Source of the DNA: Forficula auricularia
Lineage: Eukaryota > Arthropoda > Insecta > Dermaptera > Forficulidae
Assembly: GCA_024734495.1 (NCBI GenBank)
Contig: JALMQS010000841.1
Span: forward strand, 853,626 to 917,625
Reading direction: 5' to 3'
DNA length: 64,000 nucleotides
This document shows, piece after piece, positions 46,901 to 58,900 of the stretch (position 1 is the first letter of the stretch; every line of letters starts with the position of its first letter). Made by a program: the position numbers and the translations under genes. The notes beneath the pieces are model-generated. The model was not told the DNA's origin. It searched no databases and saw nothing but the letters and a program-made list of their open reading frames with translations.

Positions 46901-49900
46901 CAGTGAAATGGAGTGTGATTCTATTCACTCCAAAATTGAGGGAAAAATCTAAACATGTGCCGGTATACTTGCCAGAAGAATGGGCTCAGATTACCAAGAC
47001 GACTAGACACAACCCATTTCCCTTTGTAGTGAAGAAAATGACTTACAACCACAAACTACAAATTTGAACTGAAATTGAGTTTATAGACCGTGATGTCTCA
47101 AATTGTCTCAAGTGATCGCCAGTGGGCGTTGGCAATTTTCACTTTTAGAACTTTTCATAGGTTCGGTTCTATTAATCATCTCGGTTCATTTAGATAAAAA
47201 AATGGGTTCCCTAACAAACTTTGAAAGGTTCGGTTAAGATATATTCAGTTCAGCTCGTATATCTTCATTTCGGGCTGGTTTTTAGACGATTAGGTTGGCG
47301 TTAGCATTTACTAATTATTTTTTCATTAATATTCATTTTCTATAAAAATTTTTAAGAAAAAAATAAAAACCGACTTCAAAAAATTAAATGCAACAAATAA
47401 AATACACTAAAAGGTATAAAATAATTATTATCTTATTTAGTTACAACTAAACGACGAAATATTAACACGAAATTACTTTTTAAAGTCGGTGCCAAACAAA
47501 CTATACCTATAAGCGAGCGTACCCCGCCAAACGTACTAAGTGGCCGGTTGTATGTCGCAAAGTAAATGCTTTTACCACTAACAAACGGTAGATGGTAAAT
47601 GAAGGACTTGGAATGGCCAATCAGATGACAGGCACTGAAAGTTCCTGTCATCTGATTGGCCATCCTAGCCCCTCCATTTACCATCTACCGTTTGTTAGTG
47701 GTAAAAAGCATTTACTTTGCGACATACAACCGACCCTAAGTACAGATCCGTCGAGTGCGATTCATAAAAGGTATATGTTTGGCACCAACTTCAAAAAGTA
47801 ATTTCATGTTAATATTTCGTCGTTTAGTTGTAACTAAATAAGATAATAATTATTTTATACCTTTTAGTGTATTTTATTTGTTGCATTTAATTTTTTGAAG
47901 TCGGTTTTTACTTTTTCCTTAAAAATTTTTATTTTTCTCTTTTTAGTGATGTTATTAATAGTGATCATATCATCAGAACTTGACCAAATTAATATGACAC
48001 CATCCCTAAGACACCCCTTTCGGATAAAAAAAGAAACATCGAAATCGGTTCATAAACAAAGAGGTTAGGTCTAAACAAACCTAATAAAAAAGGTCTAATA
48101 CCTATGAAAAAAATCGAAAAAAATGGGACCAATCGGAAGCTAGACTGGACCCAATGAAAAATATTTTTTCAAAATCGGTTTACAATTGGCGGAGATATGA
48201 GGTAACATAGGCACAAACAAAAAAATTCAGTCGAATAGAGAACCTCCTCCTTTTTTGAAGTCGGTTAAAAAGAATCGGTCGTCACTAGTGCGCCACACGG
48301 AACCCGTGATACTACGGTTTCCATGGATTTTATAAATAAACAATTAAAAAATAAATACAAAAAACAGTATATTTTAAACTCGATATCTTGAGAACTAAGG
48401 GAAATCTCGAAAAATGGTATTCTTCATTTTCGTCTTATTTTGGTGAGTACTATAAGAATCCATCGCCAGATCGCGGCGCCACAGTTACCGTAGAATTGCC
48501 GAAACTTCAAACCTCGTTTTCTCAAAACTAGGAATTTTACACATTCGTGGTTTTCTCTTAGGACTGACGATTATATTAGACAAAACCCTCGGTATACAAG
48601 TCTTACCCGGCTTTTATAGCAATTAAATAAGATTTTTTTTTTTTAATGCAATCGAATGCAAGAAGGGGTGTACCAGTAAAGATGCAGCCCCTATGGATCT
48701 CGAAAGACCCTTGCATTACCGAAGAGAAGGGAAAGTTGATTAAGTGAGAGGGTGTAGACGTAGGTGTCTATGTACTCCGGTTTTGAAGGTTTGAAGATTA
48801 TAAGTGCTGGGAAAGATGGAGGCTGGGAGAGAGTTCCAGTTCCTTGAAGTCATGGGGATATATGAATTGGCGAATGAAGTGGTCCGGCACTTTTCCAATT
48901 TGACCGCGAAAGAGTGTTGGGAGTCGGCAAAACGCGTGCTACGTGCAAAGCATGCTTTGGGGGGAATTATTGATTTTATCTCATCAGAGCACCTGCCGTG
49001 ATAGTATCTATAGAAAAGGGAAAGGGCAGAGACGTTTCTTCGATGAGCCAGCGAGTCGAGGAGTCGGTGAGGGTAGAATCGTCAATTAGCCTGACGGCTC
49101 GTTTCTGAATTGCATCAAGGGTAGCAAGAGAATATTTTGAGGCTCCTCTCCACAGATGAGAGCCGTATTCGAGACAGGGGCGGATTTGGGCCTTGTAGAT
49201 GGTGAGAAGTTGTGGGGGTTTGTAAAATCGCTTGGACCTGAATAAGAGGCCAATCTTCCTTGCTGTAGATTTCGCTACAGAGAACAAGATTAAACTAATT
49301 TGTTTATATGGGCTGGATTGAAGAATAATAAAAAATGTGTATTTTGAATAATAATAATAGTATATTACTTATGTTTGATTCGAGTGAATTTGCTGGTGTT
49401 AATTTCAATCCAAACAAATTCCAGATAATATAAGCAAGGCCGCCGTAAATAGCAACTGTGACGAGTGAAGTCAGGGTGTGGGTTCCAAAAAAACGCTCTG
49501 AAACATAAATAATTTATCTTATTAAATTAAAACGAAACACCCGTTATAATAATAATAATGTTTATTCACAATAATAAAAATACATAATAAATGAAAAAAT
49601 AATAATACAAATATATACTGAGTACAAATATATAGTGAGTTTTTTTTTATCTTGAGACAGTCTTATAACTCAAAAACAGTGCATTATATGAAAAAAACTT
49701 TCAAATAAAAGTTTATTTATATCGAGAGGAAACTAAACTACGATACTGTTTGTTGACCTACAACAAGCTTTCAAGGGTATTTCGAGGTAGAGTTCTGTTT
49801 TTTGAAATAGAAACCTAAATGTTTCTGTACATATTCTGAATCTACAAAAAAAAAAACTGAACAACTTTTATTAGAACTATTTTTTTATACGACGATAAAA

Positions 49901-52900
49901 ATATTAAATCAATTAGATCTAAAAAAAAATCCTAATAATTATTTTCAACAATCATTCAACTTAATTATCAAATAATAATAATCAAATATTTAATTATTAA
50001 ATAAATAATTTAATAATTTTGCATTCCAGAGTGTATTCACCGCATAAATTAAGACTATTTCAATTCTTTCTTCAACAAAAAAAATGCTCCATTTTTATTA
50101 TTATTATGCTAGCTAATACAATATAACTATCTACTGGATTGACAGGAGAAATAAACTTTTTTAAGCTCAAGAATTTTAAATAGTTCAATTAAGTAGAAAA
50201 TAATATTTTAAATCTGTGTATAATGAAGTTTTAAGATCATTATAAACACTTATTTTCATTGTTGTGACTTCTTGATTTAATAATTATTTATTTAATAATT
50301 AATTATTTAATCATTATTATTTGATAATTAAATTGAATAATTGTTAAAAATAATAAATAGAATTTTTTTGAGATCTTAATTGATTTAATATTTTTTTTAT
50401 TTGATGTCGTATAAAAAAATAGTTCCAATGAAAGTTGTTCAGTTGTTTTTATAGATTATGAATTTGTAAAGAAACATATAGGTTAATGGCAGGCACCTAA
50501 CATACGTGCTAATAGATCGGGGCGCCCTGGACTGGGAGATTGAATATATAACATCTTAGATTTCAAATTCATTTGGTGATCCATCCAAGTGCGGACTAAA
50601 CGCGAAATGGTGCTGGATTTATAGCTAAATGGATCATATCTTTTTCTCTCTTGGTCCAGACTTAAGACACAGCAGACTCCAATAGCTTCAACCGCAGTAG
50701 TATCGGGCGATATATATCTTATTTTAAAAAAGCTAAAATAATTCTCGTTAATATGTTAATTATTCTTTGATATATTAATGAGAAAATTATAAATTTATAT
50801 AGGTTTCCAATTAAAAAACAAAACTTGACCTCGAAACACCCTTGAAAGCCTGTTCTAGGTCGACAAACAATAGCATAGTTTCGTTTCCCCTCTGATAAAA
50901 ATAAACTTTTATTTGACTTTTTTTCATATAATGCACTGTTTTTGAGATATAAGAATGTCTCAGGACAAAAATCTCACCGGGTATATTATAATATATTAGA
51001 TTCTTTATGTATCCTTTTTTAAAGCAACAATTTTTCCATAAAATTATTGGATAAAAAATACTTGGTAGGTTTCACATTAAGATATAAAAAATAAAACGAA
51101 TTTATTTTTGGAGAATCTTTAATCTCGATATATATATTTCGGGTGACTAACCCAGGTAACACACAATATCCTCAGAATATTCTAAGAACATTTAAATGTC
51201 CTTAGAATATCCTTAGAATATTCTTAGGATGTTGTGGTTACCTGGGAACCCATCTTCAGGAGAAACAGAAAGTAACTGACCTCGATAAGTCGAAATTGAA
51301 TACAAGTCAATGGTAAAATTTATTTTTAAGATAACAAAAGGGTAAATATTTAAAATTAGTGGAGGGAGAAAGGTAGGAAGTCTATTTTGTTTAATTTTGA
51401 ATGGCGAGATGCTTGCTACCTTTCTCCCTCCACTAATTTTAAATATTTACCCTTTTGTTATCTTAAAAATAAATTTTACCATTGACTTGTATTCAATTTC
51501 GACTTATTCAGGTCAGTTAGTCACCCGAAATATATTTATCGAGATTAAAGATTCTCCAAAAATAAATTCGTTTTATTTTTTATATCTTAATGTGAAACCT
51601 ACCAATAATTTTAAAAAATGTTTCACCAAGTACCAACACCAAATTCCTTAAAAACAAATTTTTCCATATTTTCATTCATAAATGCGGATGTTTTGATATT
51701 TAATGAACGTTTTGAGATTATTTTTTAATGAAAGAAATTGTATTTATTTGATATAGACACACATTGAGAGGATAATAATCGTTTAGCTTAATAATAAATC
51801 AAGGGGTGAACCGCGACCTAATATAGTGTACACCTACTTTCACTTCCACTTTCATTTTCAAGTAAAAGACAATAGATGAAGGGGCATTCTTTAATGAATT
51901 CCAAAATAATTCCACATATTTCCAAATAGGTGTACACCTAATTCCAATCGCGGTTCACCCCTCGTAATAAAATAATAATTAAAATACTCACTTTTCTGTC
52001 CTCTGCTAATGAAAAAGAAGTTGTCGTCTAACAGGGAGAGGCAGAGGACGATGGTCAGCATATTGAAGAAATTATAATTGCCAGTAATCATGATTGCGAT
52101 TTGTAAGAAAACCTACAAAATTACAAAATAATCAAATACATATATATACAATTTTATTTATATATAAAAAATATTCAAAAACCCCGAAAACCGTTTATGA
52201 AAGGCCGTTTTAGAAACTCCATGTCACAAGTCAACGTTTCGTTTCATATGACTTTTTTAACTTTTTTTTTTTCAAAAAACATCGTTTTTATAGATGGTTC
52301 AGATGGTTTTTGACCATTTTCTCAAAAAGTATTTAATCAATTATTAAATGTTTTATAATATTTATTAATTTCAAATATATAAAAAAAAATTTCAACTCAA
52401 TTAGTGTTTTTTTCAAATTGCACTTCAAATAAAGTACCCTTTAAAATGCAAATTTATTAATAATAATAATTTGATATATAAGATTAATGAAAATAATATA
52501 CAAATATTAAATTCTATAGATTTGATTAAATATGTAAATACCCAGGTAACACACAATATCCCCAGAATATTCTAAGAAGTTATTTAAAGGACATATATAT
52601 TCCAATTATCTCCAGGAGATCCACAGAATATTTGGCTGGTTAATAATCTTATGAGAATATTCTTTTCTGAATATTCCAACAATGCGCAACTAGGAATATT
52701 CCGGGAAAAATTTAATGTCCTACAGGAATATTTTAGTTCTAAGAAAATTCCCAGAATATCTACGAAGATTGAAAGATTATTCACAGGATATTCCAATGTC
52801 CAGAGAAGATATCAGAATATTTATGGATTATTCTTGTGCTACCTGGGTAAATAATAATGTAGCGGCCCTTGTTGCTTTGGCTACGAGCTTTTAGAGACGG

Positions 52901-55900
52901 CCGCTAGATGACTCAGTCAGATCGTTGCGACACTTTGCATGACTGATAATATTTCAGTCATGTATTAAGTAAGGCAATTCGATCTCGACTGATCATCCAA
53001 CGAGGAGCCATCCAACAACAAGGGGCTCCTCACCGGCTCTTTACCAGGGACGAACATAGCCCTGTCCAAATCATTGTTAGGTCCCCACCAACTAGGTGGG
53101 CAGAGCGGACACGCACCACGCAACGCAACGGCCTTAACAAATAATAAATCGTGTAGTATAGTATGTTTTCTTACCTCTAAATAGAATCCCACGACGCGTA
53201 CAGAACGGATTGGAATAAAAAATAATAATGGGATTGGTATGAGAATAGTGTAGGTGCCAACGACTGCAAGTTTTAATAACCAGGGGGGTAAATGGTGGGC
53301 GTACCAAGAGGCAGGCGTCGGCAAACATTGCGATTCAAAATGAACAGACAGAGCTGAAAAACAAACAAACAAACACACACACAAATTAATTTAATTATGT
53401 AAAATGGCAAGGTCTACCATGGCCTGTCTGACGCACTCTGAATAGACTGCGGGTTGGGGGGAGGGGGAGGAGAAGGAAAGAAAATTTGTTCAGATGGGTC
53501 TATACCAGTGGTTCCCAACCTTTTGTGGCTCATCGCCCCTTTCTGGAGGTTGACTAACACCTATCGCCCCCTTTTCATTTTCATTGTATGCCTAATTTTA
53601 ATTTGAAGTAAAGTGTAAATAATAATGTTTTGTGAGGAGCTGGAAAATGTTCAGGGGGGGGGGGGTCAATCCACAAATCAAAATATTTAGTGGGAATTTT
53701 TTTTTTTATTAAAACAAATACTTAGTCCAGTTAAATTGTCTTTTTACTCGGAAGATTTTGGGCTAGTTGTAATTTCTTCGACCCTTCATGTTTTTTGGTA
53801 TGCTGAATCCCAATCTTATGTTTGCTAACAAAATTTCGTGACGAAACATTGTCAAAAATGCCAAAAAAAAAAAAAGGAGAAAAATCTCATTTTTTGGCGG
53901 TTTTTTGCTTATAACTGGAAAACTATCAACTTTTTGTAAATAATTTTCCTATGCAAAATTAAAGTTCATAAAATTTCCTATAAATTTCATCATTTCGGTT
54001 TTTTTCTCCGACGTTCGGGCTCAAGCGCTAGTTGAAAATTGGAGTATTTTTTTCCGAAAATCCCAAAAACCCCCATTTTGACCATGAAAGAGCACATTTT
54101 CGCCAAAGACCACTCTATATATTACACATACTCTATATACACGTGAGTGTATTTTAATTTTTCCCCTTTGGATACTCATCGCCCCCAATCGCCCCCTTCT
54201 TATTTATCGCCCCAGATAACCCAAATCGCCCCTTGGGGAGCGATCGCCCCCAGGTTGGGAACCACTGGTCTATACCAACTACACGTCTTGCTCGTATGCA
54301 CTCCCAGAGAAAATGTGCCACCTCCCCTAAAAAAGCGTGGTTCGTCCCAGTGTCGCCTGCAAGTCGAATTCATTTTAAGATAATATAATATATATTTCAC
54401 TATATATGTTACGCAACGGTAGCGCTTTTGACTCCAGATCAGAAGGTTGCGTGTTCAAATCACGTCGGGGTCACCAGATTGTTAGGGCCTCGGTTGAGTG
54501 CGTGGTGCGTGTCCGCGCTCCCCTCCTAGTTGGAGAGGCCCTAACAGTGGTCTTTGTCGAAAACGTGCTCCTTCATGGTCAAAATGGCAAAAAACCAATT
54601 TTTCGTCTGTATTCAATGCAGAGGCAAATTTGCCAAATTCAACCGCCTACAGCGCTGCGGTCGTTTCGCTTATCCCCTCCAATGTACAGCACCCAGCGAA
54701 TAGCGTTATTTTCTTGAGTTATTGAAGATAAATGCATATCAAACATATTTTTCTCGAGACTGTTTTAAACTCTATTAAAAATTCAAATAGTTGGATTTGT
54801 TTGTAATAATAAATACCAGATAAATTCCACCATGTGGGACACCCGCTGTTAAGTTTAACGATGCCTGACGAGAAGAGTAGCCGGAAAAGAAGCCAGCGCA
54901 CCAGCCAAAAGGGAATGACGTCAAAGGCCTGGGTTCGAGATCGGCGCCAATACCGAACGGGGGCGACGAGGACGCACAGGGCACCCGCCTCCAGCAGAAG
55001 ACTATCCCTGAACACACACACACACACACAATATTATTAGTCTAGCGCTAAGTTCAATATTAACAAGAAATTTAGCAGTTAAATAGTTAGTACCCTGGAG
55101 ACACCGAGCGATGCTCGGTATCTTCTTCCTTCAGTTAAAAGCTTTATTTTAATATTATTTTTAATTTAAAATTCTGATAAAAAGGTCGATTATTTATTAA
55201 TTAAATTAATCTTAAGAAATTCAAAGATGTTTTTATAAAGCGAAATTTAGAGAATACTTAGCGAGACTACCGTTTTATAAGAACCATTGAGGTCCAGCTG
55301 ATTCTCCATCCTGAACCAAGAGAGCGAAAAAAGATATGGTCCATCTAGATGTTACCCGGTGTAGCGGCCCGTTCTTACTCATGTGCCTCGAGCCTTGAGA
55401 CACGGCCGCTAGATGACTCAGTCGGATCGTTGTGTCGTTTAGCATGAGTGAAATATTATCACCCATGCTATATTAAAGCGACTCGATTCGATTGGGAGGA
55501 GAACGGATTCGAACATTCGAATCTGGAGGGGCCAAACGCCAACCAGCAGCCCCTCCCCTGCACCACACCTATATGAACACGCAACCTACAACTCTGCACA
55601 CTCAACAGATTGTTAGGACCCCATCGACTTGATGGGGGGCGCACAAAGCACCACACAGCACTCACCTCACGAGAGCCCTAACAATAACTGGTGACCCCGA
55701 CGTGATTGCAAAGCAAGCAGCCTCTTGACCCGCCAGCTAGGTGGATAGAGCCTTGCCCGGCTGACTTAGTCGGTAATCGGCAATCACCCAAGAAACAGGT
55801 ATCAATCCGCGTATAGCCCGCATGATACCCCACCCCGGACCACCCAGAGGGACATGGCATCTCAAGTTCTTATATATTACTCTCTCGATTCAGACGCCTT

Positions 55901-58900
55901 TTACAAGTCTATTCTTACATAGAGAGATGATACAAATTAATTTAGAATTCCGCGGAGTAAACTCGCGAGCAAATCCACTCAACGGAATTTTTAACAAATT
56001 ATAAGTAAATTTGTTTTTCTAGTATATTTATACAAATATAGAAAATTATCAAATTAATTAAATTAATCTTAAGAAATTCAAAGAGAAATTCAAAGATGTT
56101 TTTATAAAGCGAAATTTAGACTTGTAAAAGGCGTCTGAATCGAGAGAGTAATATATAAGAACTTGAGATGCCATGTCCCTCTGGGTGGTCCGGGGTGGGG
56201 TATCATGCGGGCTATACGCGGATTGATACCGGGTAACATCTAGATGGACCATATCTTTTTCGCTCTCTTGGTTCAGGATGGAGAATCAGCTGGACCTCAA
56301 TGGTTCTTATAAAACGGTAGTCTCGCTAAGTATTCTCTAAATTTCGCTTTATAAAAACATCTTTGAATTTCTCTTTGAATTTCTTAAGATTAATTTAATT
56401 AATTTGATAATTTTCTATATTTGTATAAATATACTAGAAAAACAAATTTACTTATAATTTGTTAAAAATTCCGTTGAGTGGATTTGCTCGCGAGTTTACT
56501 CCGCGGAATTCTAAATTAATTCGATTATTTATTATTTATTTGAGAGCCGCTTTCAAATTAAAAAAATATATAATATTCGCAAATGCACACCCCCCCCCTC
56601 CACTCCGGCTCGACCCTACCCTCGAAACCTCGCCCTATCCCACTGCGCCCCACCTTCTACACCTGTTTTGATTCAACCATATGATTCATTTTTATTCATC
56701 CAATTGTTAATAAATAAAACCTATCAAAATGTGATGTTTTTTCACAAAATTGAGACCTGCTTATGCGAAATATATTTTTAAATAAATTCTTGATTATTTT
56801 TTATTCTATTAAATAAATAAAGTTCTTTATAAAAACAATTATAAAACGTTTATTAATATTTCTAACGTTTAGGGAGAACAAAATATGTTAAAATCCACAA
56901 TCACAATACTTCTTCAAGGCCTTTTAGAACAATGAAACAAACAACCCATTGTCTGCCTGGGTATAAAAGGAAAAGGAAACCCTTTTTAAAACCCTAAGAA
57001 TGGGATTTGTCTACCTGAGAATAATTAATTTGATTATGAAAAAACCCATCAAAAACAATTTTGTCGAAGATGAGACCGTGACAGATCGAATTGTCACCCC
57101 CAAAACCCCCTAACCCGTGAATTTCATCAAAATCGGTAGAGTCGTTTTCAAAATAGAACCAAGATATAAATATATAAATAAATAAATATATATATAAATA
57201 AATAAATATACAATTTTTGATCGTTTAATAAGAGTAGATTTGGCTTTAAATTTATATGGAGAAAATTGTTTTTGCTGGTTATTGGGAAACTCTGCTTTAA
57301 CTGATGCCTCGTCGTCAATGTATATGTTGCAGTAAAAACCGGTTTTTAGAAAGATTCACTGAATACCTTTGTGACAACTAGTTTTTACTGATGTCAAAAA
57401 TCAATTTCAGTGAAAACTGATTATAACTAGATAAAACCCATTTTGGGTGGTTAGTTTTTGTATTTCTAGCCCACAGAATATTTATACACAATTTGGCTGA
57501 GTTTGGTCCAAATGGCTAGAATCTTCATTTTTGACCCCCCCCCCTCCTCATTTTGGGTGTTAATTCAAAAAAAAATTTTATACGAAAACGTCAAAAATTA
57601 CATACTATACAACTTTGCTTCTAATGGAATTTGACGTAGAGTAAGCAGTTTAGAGGTTATTTGATTCGAATTGGTCACATATAATCTAAATTAACATTGA
57701 TGAGGATTTTTACTGAGTCGTTTTGCCAAGATGAGTTTTATCTAGTTTGCACTGAAATTCATTTTTGACATCGCTAAAAGCTAGTTGCCACAATCACAAA
57801 AGTATTCAGTGAAACGCGTTTTAGCTAGTAACATATATTATATTAACTAGATATAGCGTGCATTTTATTATTGAATTAATACTTTGTCTAAAAATATTCA
57901 CTAGTCAATGTATATGATATACGAGCCCTGTCCCATCTCAATTGGCCCACCAATATTTTTTCTTTTTAAATAAAACTATGCTAATTCACGGTAAATTTAA
58001 TTTAAATATTTATTTTTATTATCATTTGGAACAACATTTTAAACAATTTAAAACATTTTATTGTAACATTTAACTTAAAATTATTTTTTAATTGTTAAAA
58101 ACAAGGAAAACATACAAAATCCAAAACCTTTACCACTGTGTGACGTCGCCTTTATTTTTAATTACGGCTTGAATTCTTTTGGGCAACGTACTTATTAAGT
58201 TTTGACACTCATCTTGAGTGAAAGTATCACAAATATTTTGAAGTTTGTGTTTTAATTCGACTACGTTTCTAGCTGGTTGTATTCGTAATAGCTTTTTCAT
58301 TGTGTGCCAAAGAGTTTCTATTGGTGACAAGTCGGGACTGTTTGCCACCCACTCCAAAAGTGGAACATTATGATCAGAAAGCCATTTTAAAGATTTTCTT
58401 GATGTATGGCAGGCCGCCCCGTCTTGTTGGAACACAAAATTATTATTATTCTGCAATGCATCTGCCATTGTTGGAAGTAACGATTTTTTTTAAATCTCTA
58501 AATATTTATTGGTGTTTACAATTCCATCAATGAAGTGAAGATTTCCAACACCTCTAGCAGACATTGAACCCCATACCATAACTGAAGCAGGAAATTTTAC
58601 TTTCTTTTTTAAACAATCTGAATTGAAAGCTTCATTTTTCTGACGAATAACTCTGCTTCGATTGTCCCCAACACAAACTTCAAAACGAGACTCATCACTC
58701 CAATGGACACTATTCCATTTATCATCACTCGTCCAATTAATGTGACTTTTAGCCCATTTAAGCCGGTTTTTCTTTTGTTTTAATGTCAAGAGTGGCTTTT
58801 CTTTCGCCTAAAAAAATTAGTAAAATACCAAAAAAAATTTGGAATAAGTTGCAATAGAATTACCTTGTAAGTTTTAAAACCTAACTTAAGGGCTTCTCTA

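Larger units (their letters stand above)
45350..48569 (+). mobile_element. TIR element with an unclassified transposon-associated protein, nested with a LINE and a foldback
   Basis: Ends CGTCGGTCCTAAGGCAAAAC (45350) and the complement of CGTCAGTCCTAAGAGAAAAC (to 48569), continuing C(A/C)AGAATGTG/CACATTCGTG. Own sequence: 45350-45915, 46849-47110 and about 48290-48569. Inserted: a LINE (45916-46848) and foldback sequence (47320-48270). The superfamily is not one I can name. Confidence 0.6.
55091..56410. mobile_element. Hairpin element (about 55200-56400) interrupted by an LTR-leader insertion
   Basis: GAATACTTAGCGAGACTACC (55251) returns as its complement at about 56312-56331, and GATACCCCACCCCGGACCAC (55823) at about 56180-56200. 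Another inner hairpin lies around 55930-56040. The hairpin CACCGAGCGATGCTCGG lies at 55108. The left arm is split at GTTACCCGG / GTATCAATC by the LTR insertion. Confidence 0.75.

Noticed and set aside
47433..47801. Mirror-image frames on both strands (HLIGHSKSFIYHLPFVSGK and a near copy).
   Set aside because: They are the two arms of one hairpin element.
53134..53384. A second frame across LMF exon C.
   Set aside because: Shadow of the exon; phase and conserved motifs favour the LMF reading.
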